Shown piece by piece: positions 1 to 8,975 of a stretch of DNA of 19,864 nt. The translations under genes were made by a program, and so were the position numbers. Each line of letters starts with the position of its first letter. Position 1 is the stretch's first letter. Below the pieces are notes generated by a model, which was not told the origin of the DNA, did not search any database, and was given only the letters and a program-made list of their open reading frames with translations. The stretch comes from Actinomycetes bacterium (GTDB lineage: Bacteria; Actinomycetota; Actinomycetes; Actinomycetales; Cellulomonadaceae), in assembly GCA_023389545.1 (NCBI GenBank), contig JAEWEI010000288.1, positions 1 through 19,864 of the forward strand, in the 5' to 3' direction.

Positions 1-216
1 GGTGTGGAGGCCGCCCGCGCGCTGCTGGCGGACCTGCTGGGCGAGCCGGGCGTGCGCGCGTGCGACGCGCTGCGCGACGACCTCGCGGACCGTGCCGCGG
101 CGCAGGTGGCGCAAGAGGGCTGGTCCGCCGCACAGGGCCTGGCCGATCCGGACCTCGCTGCCGACGCGTCGTCGTTGCTGCGCCTGAGGCTGGCCGTGCT
201 CAAGGGCCTGACATGA
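1..216 (+). CDS. C-terminal fragment of a GTPase-like protein (partial, 5' end outside the window)
   Basis: The open frame enters from the left edge and ends at TGA 214-216, so only the last 71 residues are visible. They are Ala-, Leu- and Arg-rich and look helical, with no motif of their own. The reason for linking it to GTPases is position: its stop overlaps the ATG of the next GTPase gene (ATGA, 213-216), and in actinomycetes such GTPases often come as a tandem pair of dynamin-like or ribosome-binding-GTPase-like proteins. The overlap predicts translational coupling. The family call is inference; the existence of the coding frame is well supported by codon bias and by the overlap. Confidence 0.6.
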   Translation, partial: GVEAARALLADLLGEPGVRACDALRDDLADRAAAQVAQEGWSAAQGLADPDLAADASSLLRLRLAVLKGLT

Positions 217-1775
217 GCGGGACGGAGGCCGAGATGGACGTCATGCCACAGCCCAGTGTCATGCCACAGCCCAGTGGTGTGCCGCCGCGGCACAGCGACT
301 TGCACGGGGAGCAGACCCGCGCATTGGCCCACCGCGTCACGAGCCTCGACGAGGCCCGGGAGATCGGTGGCGACCGGCTCGACCCGGCGGTGGCGGAACG
401 GGTGGAAGTCGTGGTCGACCGGGTGCGCGAGCGGCTCGCACTGGGCGTCGACCACACGATCGTCGCGCTGCTCGGGGGCACCGGATCGGGCAAGTCGTCG
501 CTGTTCAACGCCGTGTGCGGGCTCGACTTCGCGGATGTGGGCGTCAAGCGGCCCACCACCTCGAAGGTGACGGCCTGCGTGTGGGGCTCGGGTGGCGAGG
601 CGCTGCTCGACTGGCTGGGCGTGGCCTCTGACCGCCGGATCGAGCGGGAGAGCCTGCTCGACGGGGACACTGAGGCGCCGCTGCGGGGGCTGGTCCTGCT
701 GGACCTCCCCGACCATGACTCCATCGAGCCCGCGCACCGCGAGGTGGTGGACCGGCTGCTCCCGATGGCGGACCTGCTGGTGTGGGTGGTCGACCCGCAG
801 AAGTACGCGGACGACGCGCTGCACTCCGGCTACCTGCGCCATCTGGTGGGCCATGAGGGCGCGATGGCTGTGGTGCTCAACCAGGTCGACACGGTGCCTG
901 AGGAGATGCGGGACGAGTTGCTCGCCGACGTCTCCCGGCTGCTCGTCGAGGACGGGCTGCAGGGCGTCCCGGTGCGGGCCGCGTCGGCGCGCACCGGCGA
1001 GGGCGTGCCGGAGCTGCGCGACAGGCTGGCCGCTGTGGTGAGCCGCAGGAGCGTGGCCGCCGAGCGCGCCGGCGCCGAGGTGGGCGACGCGGCGACGTTG
1101 CTCGCCGGCCAGGTGGCCGAGCGGGAGCCCGGCTCCGCGCAGCTCGACGTCTCGGGCGTGGTGGACGTCCTCGCTGAGGCCGCGGGGCTGCCGGCGATCG
1201 CCGACGCGGTGGGCGCCGTGGTGCGGGGTGGCGCGTCGCAGGTCCCGATGTTCGGCGCGGTTCAGGCGGACACCGTCGAGCTGGCGCGCTCGGCCTGGTG
1301 GGAGCACGTGGCCCGAGCGGTGCCCGGACGCTGGCAGGTCGCCCTGCGGGACGCGGTGGCCTCGACGGACCGGCTCCGGGAGGACGCCGACGCCGCGCTG
1401 GCGTCGGTCACTGTGGTCGCGCGCCGGTCGCGCATCGCGACGTGGGCGCTCGGGCTCGCCGTCGTGCTCGGCGTGGTGGCGGTGCTGGCCGGCTCGATCG
1501 CGGCGGGCGTGAACCTGATGGGACTGGGCGGCGGGGACGCGAACGGCTGGGCGCTACCGACCGCTGTGGTGACGGGTGGGCTCGCGGTGCTGTTGGCGGC
1601 CGGGACTGTGACATCGCGGCGCGTGTTGGCGAGCCGCCGCTCCGAGCGTGTGCTGCACGAGGGCCGGGCCGCGCTGGAGCGTGTCGCGACGGCTGGGCTG
1701 GCCGAGCCTGCTGCGGCGGTCCTCGCGGAGCACCGCCGGGTCCGGGAGCTGGCGCACGAGGCCGCCGGGGCCTGA
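213..1775 (+). CDS. Membrane-anchored P-loop GTPase (YfjP/dynamin-like)
   Basis: The product is about 520 aa. The start is the ATG overlapping the upstream stop; a longer in-frame extension to 60 lies inside the upstream gene and is unlikely. G1 is GGTGSGKS (residues 88-95, Lys94). The G3 region is DLPDHDS (164-170), where the usual DxxG glycine is replaced. G4 is NQVD (223-226), followed by a G5-like SAR. A helical middle region leads to two hydrophobic segments near residues 408-430 and 447-468, then a short charged tail, so the GTPase domain should sit on the inner face of the membrane. Related GTPases are annotated as YfjP-like or ribosome-binding GTPases; their cellular role is mostly unknown. 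It forms a coupled pair with the preceding gene. GTP binding is well supported; the biological role is not known. Confidence 0.82.
   Translation: MSGTEAEMDVMPQPSVMPQPSGVPPRHSDLHGEQTRALAHRVTSLDEAREIGGDRLDPAVAERVEVVVDRVRERLALGVDHTIVALLGGTGSGKSSLFNAVCGLDFADVGVKRPTTSKVTACVWGSGGEALLDWLGVASDRRIERESLLDGDTEAPLRGLVLLDLPDHDSIEPAHREVVDRLLPMADLLVWVVDPQKYADDALHSGYLRHLVGHEGAMAVVLNQVDTVPEEMRDELLADVSRLLVEDGLQGVPVRAASARTGEGVPELRDRLAAVVSRRSVAAERAGAEVGDAATLLAGQVAEREPGSAQLDVSGVVDVLAEAAGLPAIADAVGAVVRGGASQVPMFGAVQADTVELARSAWWEHVARAVPGRWQVALRDAVASTDRLREDADAALASVTVVARRSRIATWALGLAVVLGVVAVLAGSIAAGVNLMGLGGGDANGWALPTAVVTGGLAVLLAAGTVTSRRVLASRRSERVLHEGRAALERVATAGLAEPAAAVLAEHRRVRELAHEAAGA
241..276 (+). repeat. Perfect 18-bp tandem duplication in the N-terminal leader of the GTPase
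   Basis: TCATGCCACAGCCCAGTG occurs at 241-258 and again, identically, at 259-276. The 18-bp unit keeps the frame and gives Met-Pro-Gln-Pro-Ser-Val followed by Met-Pro-Gln-Pro-Ser-Gly. It lies in the low-complexity leader before the GTPase domain, so it probably has little effect on folding. It looks like a recent slippage duplication. Confidence 0.95.
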
Positions 1776-1861
1776 CACCCCGCCCCCAGCGTCGTCTGCG
1801 GGAGCCTCATCCCCAGCGCGGGCCGCGCCTCGGGCAGCGTCTTGGGCGCCGCCGCGACGCT

Positions 1862-1900
1862 CTCCTCACGCGCCGGCCTCCCGCCGGCCACGACGAGGAG
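1862..1900 (+). promoter_or_regulatory. Hairpin that would cover the ssb ribosome-binding site
   Basis: CTCCTC (1862-1867) is the exact complement of GAGGAG (1895-1900), the core of the ssb Shine-Dalgarno sequence, which ends 5 nt before the ATG at 1906. Between them, GCCGGC (1872-1877) pairs with GCCGGC (1883-1888) around a 5-nt loop CTCCC, leaving a small internal loop of 4 and 6 nt. The whole forms one extended, GC-rich stem. The pairing is seen directly; that it folds in the mRNA and limits translation is inference. SSB binds single-stranded nucleic acid, so feedback through this element is conceivable but untested. Confidence 0.5.
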
Positions 1901-1905
1901 GATCC

Positions 1906-2418
1906 ATGAGCACCAACGAGCTCACCCTGACGCTGGTCGGCTGGCTGGGCGCCGAGCCCAAGCACTATCCGGGCGCCGGCGGGGCCACACCGTTCACGTC
2001 CTTCAGGATGGCCAGCACCCGCCGGGTCTTCGACCGCGAGCGGGGCGTGTGGACCGACGGGCGCACCGAGTGGTTCACCGTCAAGTGCTGGCGCGCCGCC
2101 GCCCGCAACGTCGCCGAGTCGCTGCGCAAGGGCGACCCGGTCGTGGTGCACGGGCGGCTCTCCACCGATGAGTGGGCCGCGCCCGAGGGCACGCGCACCA
2201 CTCTCGTGCTGGACGCGATCGCCATCGGCCCTGATCTGTCGTACGGGACGGCGCGGTTCGCGCGCACCGTGCACCCGGAGGGAGCCCTGGACCCCGAGCA
2301 AGCCGAGGGCGAGCCGGGCGACGACGCGGACGAGCGGGGCCGGCGCGCCGCCGCGGCACTGCTGGCGGAGTCCGATCCGCAGGACGCGGACGTGGTGGAG
2401 CTCGCGTCTGTCGGGTGA
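1906..2418 (+). CDS. ssb: Single-stranded DNA-binding protein, second (SsbB-like) paralogue
   Basis: The product is 170 aa. The ATG at 1906 follows a strong GAGGAGGA ribosome-binding site (1895-1902). The OB fold covers about residues 5-110 and shows the typical pattern TEWFTVKCWR, then NVAESLRKGD and VVVHGRLS, which are the core strands of bacterial SSB. The tail is short, acidic and Ala-rich and ends VVELASVG. It lacks the DDDIPF-type acidic tip through which the main replicative SSB recruits partners, and lacks the long Gly-rich linker. This fits the second SSB of actinomycetes, used in specialised roles such as chromosome segregation or stress repair, rather than the replisome SSB encoded beside rpsF and rplI. 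It sits just before ettA, an arrangement also seen in M. tuberculosis (Rv2478c-Rv2477c, from memory). Confidence 0.85.
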   Translation: MSTNELTLTLVGWLGAEPKHYPGAGGATPFTSFRMASTRRVFDRERGVWTDGRTEWFTVKCWRAAARNVAESLRKGDPVVVHGRLSTDEWAAPEGTRTTLVLDAIAIGPDLSYGTARFARTVHPEGALDPEQAEGEPGDDADERGRRAAAALLAESDPQDADVVELASVG

Positions 2419-2530
2419 TCGCCTAGGCTGGGCCGCGGACATCACCGGCCTGGCCCGCCGCCGAGCCGCGGAGCACGCGGCCCGGCGGACCAGGCCCACA
2501 CCCCCGAGCACCGAGGCGGACGAAGAGCCA

Positions 2531-4213
<1,683 letters not shown>

Positions 4214-4220
4214 CCCGCCG

Positions 4221-4709
4221 ATGGCCCGTCTCGACGTCCAGGTCTCGCTGCGCTGGTCCGACCTGGACGCGTACGGGCACGTGAACAACGCCGCGATGTT
4301 GACCCTCCTCGAGGAGGCCCGCATCGAGGCGTTCTGGCGGCGCCCCGCCACGGCCGACGACCCGGCCGTGGCGGGTCTGCCGACGGCAGTGATCGACACC
4401 GGCCCCAGCGCCCCGACCTCCACACTCGTCGCCGGGCAGCAGATCGAGTACCTGCGGCCGTTGGCCTACCGACGGCGCCCGGTGGCCGTCGTCATGTGGA
4501 TCGGGCGCTTGGGCGGGGCGAGCCTGGACGTCTGCTACGAGGTGCGCGACGCGCCGTCGGGTGTGGCGGGGGAGACCTACGCGCGGGCGATCACCACCGT
4601 CGTGCTGGTCGACTCCGCCACAGGTGCGCCGCGGCGGATCGGCCCGGTCGAGCGCGCCGCGTGGGAGCCCTTCATCGAGGCCCCGGTGGAGCTGCGCCGC
4701 CGGCGCTGA
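4221..4709 (+). CDS. Hotdog-fold acyl-CoA thioesterase (4HBT/YbgC-like)
   Basis: The product is 162 aa. The ATG at 4221 lies 7 nt after the ettA stop and has no ribosome-binding site of its own, so it is probably translated by reinitiation in an ettA operon. Residues 14-23, DLDAYGHVNN, are the signature of the 4-hydroxybenzoyl-CoA thioesterase family, with Asp16 as the expected catalytic residue and HVNN starting the long hotdog helix. Length and the spread of beta strands fit a single hotdog domain that works as a dimer or tetramer and hydrolyses acyl-CoA. The natural substrate cannot be read from the sequence. A thioesterase near ettA is also found in M. tuberculosis (Rv2475c, from memory). 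It ends 2 nt before the stop of the convergent gene. Confidence 0.85.
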   Translation: MARLDVQVSLRWSDLDAYGHVNNAAMLTLLEEARIEAFWRRPATADDPAVAGLPTAVIDTGPSAPTSTLVAGQQIEYLRPLAYRRRPVAVVMWIGRLGGASLDVCYEVRDAPSGVAGETYARAITTVVLVDSATGAPRRIGPVERAAWEPFIEAPVELRRRR

Positions 4710-4711
4710 CG

Positions 4712-6355
4712 TCAGGCGCCCGCCACCGGTGGCACGGGCCCCGGCCGCGAGGCGCCCCGCGGCCGGTCGACGCGTGCCCGTTCGGTGGTCTCCGCGGCGC
4801 GGGCGATGTTGCGCTGCATGCCGCCGAAGACGACGCCGTGGAACGGGTACACAGCCCACCAGTACACCTGCCCCGCGAGGCCGTGCGGGTGGAACAGCGC
4901 CCGCTGGGCGAACACCGTTGGCGGCACGTCCGGGCCCGGGCCCACGGGCTCCACCCGCAGCTCGAGCCACGCGAGGCCGGGCAGCCGCATCTCCGCGCGC
5001 AGTCGCAGCAGCTCGCCGGGGACCACCTCCTCCACCCGCCAGAAGTCCACGGCGTCGTCGACCAGCAGGCGGCGCGGATCGCGGCGTCCCCGGCGCAGGC
5101 CAGGCCCGCCGATCAGGCGGTCGGCGAGCCCGCGCAGCCGCCAGGCCAGCGACCACGAGTACCAGCCCCGCTCGCCCCCCACCGCCTCGATCACGCGCCA
5201 CAGCGCCGCAGGGGAGGCGTCGACCTCCACGCGGCGCTCATCCACGTACAGGGACCCGCCGGCCCAGTCCGGGTCGCTGGGCAGCGGGTCGCTCGGCGCG
5301 CCCGGCACCGACGCGGACGTCCACCGCGTCACGACGTCGGCCGCCTGCACCCGTTGCAGGGCGAGCCGGACCGCCAGGTCGAAGCCGATCAGGCCGGTGG
5401 GCGGGTCGGGGACCCAGCGGGCGATGTCGTGCTCGTCGCAGACCACCTCGTGCACCAGCGACTCGACCAGCGGGCGGGCCAGGCCGCTCGGCACCGGGGT
5501 GACGAGGGAGACCCACAGGCTGGAGAGCCGGGGCGTCAGCACGCCCACCCCGACGATCACCCGCCGCGGCAGCCCCGCCACCGCCGCATAGCGCTGCATC
5601 ATCTCGCGGTACGTCAGCACGTCGGGCCCGCCGATGTCGAAGCCGCGGCTCACCTCGGGAGGCATCGCCGCGGCCCCCACCAGGTAGCGCAGCACGTCGC
5701 GGATCGCGATGGGCTGGATGCGGTTGTCGACCCAGCGGGGCACAGTCATCGCCGGCAGCCGCTCGGTGAGGTAGCGCATCATCTCGAAGGAGGCCGAGCC
5801 CGAGCCGAGGATGACGGCGGCGCGCAGCACAGTGGTGGGGACGCCGGAGGCGAGCAAGATCTCGCCGACCTCGGTCCGGGACGCCAGGTGCGGCGACAGC
5901 TCCTGGCCCTCCGGGTACAGGCCTCCCAGGTAGACGATGCGCCGCACCGACACCTCGCGGGCCGACTGGGCGAACACGAGCGCGGTGTGCCGGTCCCGCT
6001 GCTCGAACGTGCGGCCCGTGCCGAGGGAGTGGATCAAGTAGTAGGCGACGTCCACATCGCGCAGGGCCTCCCGGAGCTGCTCCGGGTCGGACGCGTCGGC
6101 GGTGACGACCTCGACCTGGTCGAACCACGGTCGCCCGCGCAACCGCTCAGGATGCCGGGCGACCGCCCGCACCCGGTAACCGGCGGCGAGCAGCTCGGGG
6201 ACGAGCCGCCCGCCCACGTAACCGGTCACCCCGGTGACGGCGGCCAGCGGGGCGCCGGGCAGCGGCTGCCCGTCAGGGCCCAGGCCGGGAACGAGCCCGG
6301 GCAGCGTGTCCGCGACCGGGGTGGGCGGGAGGTCGGCGGGCTCGGTCTCGGCCAT
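4712..6355 (-). CDS. NAD(P)-binding SDR-like protein with C-terminal DUF2867 domain
   Basis: The product is 547 aa from ATG 6355. A short Pro/Gly-rich leader is followed by an atypical extended SDR (NmrA-like) domain: TGVTGYVG (41-48) is the Rossmann glycine motif, then come VRAVARHPERLRG, YYLIHSLGTG and a YLGGLYPEG stretch. From roughly residue 360 the protein changes to a DUF2867-type region with SLYVDERRVEV, a Trp-rich WYSWSLAWRLRG and a C-terminal stretch FHPHGLAGQVYWWAVYPFH. This two-part layout is common in bacteria, where such proteins are labelled SDR or epimerase. The DUF2867 part resembles a START/polyketide-cyclase-like pocket. The substrate is unknown. It is the last gene of a minus-strand series; the topIB stop is 59 nt upstream. 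No clear ribosome-binding site precedes the ATG; GAGACT sits 5 nt before it. Confidence 0.8.
   Translation of the reverse strand: MAETEPADLPPTPVADTLPGLVPGLGPDGQPLPGAPLAAVTGVTGYVGGRLVPELLAAGYRVRAVARHPERLRGRPWFDQVEVVTADASDPEQLREALRDVDVAYYLIHSLGTGRTFEQRDRHTALVFAQSAREVSVRRIVYLGGLYPEGQELSPHLASRTEVGEILLASGVPTTVLRAAVILGSGSASFEMMRYLTERLPAMTVPRWVDNRIQPIAIRDVLRYLVGAAAMPPEVSRGFDIGGPDVLTYREMMQRYAAVAGLPRRVIVGVGVLTPRLSSLWVSLVTPVPSGLARPLVESLVHEVVCDEHDIARWVPDPPTGLIGFDLAVRLALQRVQAADVVTRWTSASVPGAPSDPLPSDPDWAGGSLYVDERRVEVDASPAALWRVIEAVGGERGWYSWSLAWRLRGLADRLIGGPGLRRGRRDPRRLLVDDAVDFWRVEEVVPGELLRLRAEMRLPGLAWLELRVEPVGPGPDVPPTVFAQRALFHPHGLAGQVYWWAVYPFHGVVFGGMQRNIARAAETTERARVDRPRGASRPGPVPPVAGA
4741..4766. terminator. 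Possible terminator hairpin at the convergent ettA-operon/SDR ends
   Basis: CCGGCCGCG (4741-4749) pairs perfectly with CGCGGCCGG (4758-4766) around an 8-nt loop. It lies about 30 nt past the thioesterase stop and inside the last codons of the opposing SDR gene (residues 530-539). There is no T tract on either side. In DNA this GC-rich a 9-bp stem can arise by chance, so the call rests mainly on its position between two genes that converge with only 2 nt between stops. Confidence 0.35.
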
Positions 6356-6414
6356 ACGGCAGTCTCGACCGCGCGCGCGGACGGCGCACCTCGACGCGGT
6401 GGACGCGCCCGCGC

Positions 6415-7404
6415 TCAGGACAGCAGCGCGATGGTGCGGCGCTCCGCGACGGCGGAGGATCGCGACGGCGTGATCGTCTGGCCCCGCGCCCACAGGTCGA
6501 AGACGCGCGGGTCGATGTAGGAGGCCCGGCACACCGCCGGGGTGTTGCCGAGTTGCTCGGCGACGTCCATGACCACCTCCGACTCGACGCGCCGGCGCCG
6601 GCGGGCGGAGCCCGGCGCCTCCCCGGCGCGGGCCAGCCCATGCGCCGCCGCCACCGTCGCGTGCCACGTGCGGAAGTCCTTCGGGCTGGCCTCCTCGCCG
6701 AGCCGTTCCTTGACGTAGACGACCACATCGGCGCTCGAGACCCGGCGCCAGTCGCCGTCCTGACGCCAGGCGAGCAGCTCGGGGCTCTCGTCCGAGCGGC
6801 GCAGGAGGGTGCGGACGACATGCGCGACGGCGTCGTCCTCGACCACCACGTCCCGCACCTGTCCTGACTTCGCCGGGTAGCAGAACCGCACCCGCGACTC
6901 GTCGTCCTGCGGCGCGAGGAGTCGGGCCTGGGAGCGCAGCAGCGTCGCCAGGCCGTGGGAGCCGTCGCGCCGCTCGTACCGTTCGGTGCCGACCCGGAAC
7001 AGGGCGAGGTCGAGCAGCCGGAAGCCCAGCGCGAGCACCTTCTCCCGCGGCATCCCGTCGAGCGCCAAGTCGGCCGCCACCCGCCGTCGCGCGGCTGGCA
7101 GGCGGTCGGCGACGGCGAGCACCTTGTCGTGCTTGAGCCGGTCGCGGCGCACCCTCCACTGCGGGTGATAGAGGTACTGCAGCCTGTCCGCGGCATTGCG
7201 GCCGACGGCCTGGATGTGCCCGTTCGGCCACGGGCAGATCCACACCTCGCGCCACGCCGGCGGGATCGCGAGCCCGCGGATCCGCTCGAGCTCGGCGGGG
7301 TCGGTGATGGGCTCGCCCTCCGCGTCGCGGTACCCCCAGCCGCGCCCGTAGCGTCGTCGGGCCCAGCCGGGGGATCGGATGTCCACACGTCGAAGCCTGG
7401 TCAC
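6415..7404 (-). CDS. Type IB DNA topoisomerase (poxvirus-like bacterial TopIB)
   Basis: The product is 329 aa from GTG 7404. Family features run through the protein: the N-terminal YGRGWGYRDAEGEPITDP and LAIPPAWREVWICPWPNGH, then QAVGRNAADRLQYLYHPQWR. Expected catalytic residues are present: Arg137 in LFRVGTERY, Lys179 in the YPAKSGQ hairpin, Arg245 in KDFRTWHAT, and the nucleophile Tyr296 in CRASYIDPR. At the position of vaccinia His265 there is Asn287 (LGNTPA), which I believe is common in bacterial members. The enzyme nicks one strand through a 3'-phosphotyrosine link and relaxes supercoils without ATP. Bacterial TopIB is an accessory enzyme of patchy distribution. CAGAAT ends exactly 6 nt before the GTG, suggesting a leaderless transcript. 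A TesB-type gene lies upstream, 90 nt away. Confidence 0.93.
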   Translation of the reverse strand: MTRLRRVDIRSPGWARRRYGRGWGYRDAEGEPITDPAELERIRGLAIPPAWREVWICPWPNGHIQAVGRNAADRLQYLYHPQWRVRRDRLKHDKVLAVADRLPAARRRVAADLALDGMPREKVLALGFRLLDLALFRVGTERYERRDGSHGLATLLRSQARLLAPQDDESRVRFCYPAKSGQVRDVVVEDDAVAHVVRTLLRRSDESPELLAWRQDGDWRRVSSADVVVYVKERLGEEASPKDFRTWHATVAAAHGLARAGEAPGSARRRRRVESEVVMDVAEQLGNTPAVCRASYIDPRVFDLWARGQTITPSRSSAVAERRTIALLS

Positions 7405-7410
7405 GCGCCG

Positions 7411-7416
7411 ATTCTG
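7411..7416 (-). promoter_or_regulatory. Candidate -10 box for a leaderless topIB transcript
   Basis: On the minus strand CAGAAT is followed by 6 nt and then the GTG start of topIB. It matches the actinobacterial TANNNT -10 pattern at A2 and T6. The spacing would place the transcription start on or next to the start codon. No convincing -35 and no ribosome-binding site are visible. Confidence 0.4.
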
Positions 7417-7494
7417 GGGTGCGCGGCGACGATGCGCGACCGGATGGCGAGTGGCGGATGACGCGCTGCGGACCGCGCCTGCGCCGGTGTGGGC

Positions 7495-8388
7495 TCAGAG
7501 GTCGCCGGGGACGCGCACCATGCCCTCCTGGGCGATCGACGCGACGAGCGTGCCGTCCTGGGCGTAGACCCGGGCCGCGCCCAGCCCTCGGCCGCCCTGG
7601 CCGCTCGGGCTGGACTGCGCGTACAGCAGCCACTCGTCGACATGCACGTCGCGGTGCCACCACATGGCGTGGTCGAGGCTCGCGATAGACAGGCCGCGGG
7701 AGGCCCAGCTCTCGCCGGCCCGGCGCAGCACGGGCTCGAGCATGACCTGGTCGCAGCCGTAGGCGAGCAGGGCCCGGTGCAGGAGCTGGTCGTCGGGCAC
7801 GGGCCCCCGGGCGCGCATCCACACGAGCTGGTCGCCGCGGCCGGATCGGTCGGGACGCAGGTAGATCGACTGCTCCACGTGCCGCACGTCGAACGGCGTC
7901 TCGCTCGCCCAGAACTCGGCGAGTGGATGGTTGACCTCGCGGAGAGCCTCGCCAGCGGAGACGAGGCTCTCGGGGGCGGGCGCGTCGGGCATGGGGTCGG
8001 CGTACGAGAATCCGCCCTGCGTCTCCTGGAAGGACGCGATCATCGACAGGATCGGCGCCCCGCCCTGCAGCGCGTGGGTGCGGCGGGCGGTGAACGACCT
8101 GCCGTCGCGCAGGCGCTCGACGCTGAAGTCGATGTCCTGGTCCACGTCGCCGGCACGCAGGAAGTACCCGTGCATCGAGTGGGGGAGCCGGCCGTCGGCC
8201 ACGGTGCGGCCCGCCGCGAGGAGCGACTGTGCGAGGACCTGCCCGCCGAACACCCGCCCGTTGGGGTGCGGCACGCTGGCGCCGTGGAAGAGGTCCTGGT
8301 CGTCGGGGGAGGCCGCGACGTCGAGGATCTCCAGGATGTGGCGGACGGCGTCGTGGCCATCGGCGCCGTGGGCGGTGGGGGAGGTCAT
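7495..8388 (-). CDS. tesB: Acyl-CoA thioesterase II
   Basis: The product is 297 aa from ATG 8388, the usual TesB length. It is a double-hotdog protein. The first hotdog shows HPNGRVFGGQVLAQSLLAA (41-59) and MHGYFLRAGD. The second carries the catalytic set seen in E. coli TesB and human ACOT8: Asp239 in SLDHAMWWH, Ser260 in YAQSSPSG (Thr in E. coli, Ser in ACOT8) and Gln287 in IAQEGMVR. It hydrolyses medium- to long-chain acyl-CoA to the free acid and CoA in the cytoplasm. CAGGT upstream of the ATG is a modest ribosome-binding site. It lies between the globin gene (upstream, 88 nt gap) and topIB. A functional link with the globin is not shown by sequence; both are conserved neighbours in related genomes as far as I recall. 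Confidence 0.95.
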   Translation of the reverse strand: MTSPTAHGADGHDAVRHILEILDVAASPDDQDLFHGASVPHPNGRVFGGQVLAQSLLAAGRTVADGRLPHSMHGYFLRAGDVDQDIDFSVERLRDGRSFTARRTHALQGGAPILSMIASFQETQGGFSYADPMPDAPAPESLVSAGEALREVNHPLAEFWASETPFDVRHVEQSIYLRPDRSGRGDQLVWMRARGPVPDDQLLHRALLAYGCDQVMLEPVLRRAGESWASRGLSIASLDHAMWWHRDVHVDEWLLYAQSSPSGQGGRGLGAARVYAQDGTLVASIAQEGMVRVPGDL

Positions 8389-8423
8389 CTGTGGTGTACC
8401 TGCTGGGGTCTCGGGGGCGGGTC

Positions 8424-8445
8424 CGGGCGCCGGGTCGTGCGCCCG
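8424..8445 (-). terminator. Weak hairpin downstream of the globin gene
   Basis: CGGGCGC (8424-8430) pairs with GCGCCCG (8439-8445) over an 8-nt loop, in the 88-nt gap between the globin stop and the tesB start. There is no T tract. It could end part of the globin transcription or be chance in GC-rich DNA. Confidence 0.25.
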
Positions 8446-8476
8446 TTCGGATGGGGTGTCGCGGTGGCCGGGCGGC

Positions 8477-8890
8477 TCACTCGTCGAACGTGTTGAGCAT
8501 GGAGTGCGCGGCCCGCTCCAGGTAGTCCCAGAGCTGGGCGTGGTGCAGTGGCGCCAGGCCGAGGGAGTCGACCGCGACCCGCATGTGCCGCAGCCACCTG
8601 TCGCGCGCGTCGGGGTTCACCTTGTAGGGCGCGTGCCGCATGCGCAGCCGGGGATGGCCACGGCTCTCGGAGTAGGTGCTGGGCCCGCCCCAGTACTGCT
8701 CGAGGAACAGCCGGAGCCGATCGGCGGCGGGGCCCAGGTCCTCCTCCGGGTACATCGCCGCCAGGACGGGGTCGTCCGCGACACCGCGGTAGAACTCCCG
8801 GACGAGCCGGTCGAAGGTGTCGTGGCCACCGACGACGTCGTAGAACGAGTCACCGCGGTGGGCAGCGGAGTCGGGCACGCTGGGGGTCAC
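8477..8890 (-). CDS. glbO: Group II truncated haemoglobin (trHbO)
   Basis: The product is 137 aa if the GTG at 8890 is used; a GTG two codons earlier (8896) is also possible, and the longer ATG at 8950 adds a Pro/Arg/Gly-rich leader not typical of the family. The sequence closely follows M. tuberculosis Glb[49 protein letters not shown] and [10 protein letters not shown]. The haem-pocket residues are kept: Tyr34 (B10), Tyr47 (CD1), proximal His86 (F8) and Trp99 (G8), the last being the group II hallmark. Such globins bind O2 and NO or peroxide with hydrogen-bond stabilisation and are tied to aerobic respiration or protection from reactive nitrogen and oxygen species. GAGACT lies 6 nt before GTG 8890 and might be a variant -10 box. 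Confidence 0.95.
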   Translation of the reverse strand: MTPSVPDSAAHRGDSFYDVVGGHDTFDRLVREFYRGVADDPVLAAMYPEEDLGPAADRLRLFLEQYWGGPSTYSESRGHPRLRMRHAPYKVNPDARDRWLRHMRVAVDSLGLAPLHHAQLWDYLERAAHSMLNTFDE

Positions 8891-8905
8891 CCGCACAGTC
8901 TCGCA

Positions 8906-8937
8906 CCGCCCCGGGCCAGGGACCCCGGCCCGCGCGG
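8906..8937 (-). terminator. Possible terminator hairpin after ptsI
   Basis: CGGGCC (8912-8917) pairs with GGCCCG (8927-8932) over a 9-nt loop, and outside it CCGC and GCGG can pair around a small mismatch. It begins about 40 nt past the ptsI stop and overlaps the region where the globin promoter should be. No T tract follows. Confidence 0.3.
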
Positions 8938-8975
8938 TGGCGTGGGCCACAGCACCTGGCCGTCTCCGAGCGGGG

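Noticed and set aside
2424..2429. TAGGCT as the ettA promoter -10
   Set aside because: The hexamer fits TANNNT, but it is over 100 nt from the start and has no -35, so a promoter cannot be supported from sequence alone.
4496..6520. A 674-residue open frame on the plus strand over the SDR gene
   Set aside because: Shadow frame with His/Arg/Gln-rich low-complexity sequence; the minus strand has a clear Rossmann-fold protein.
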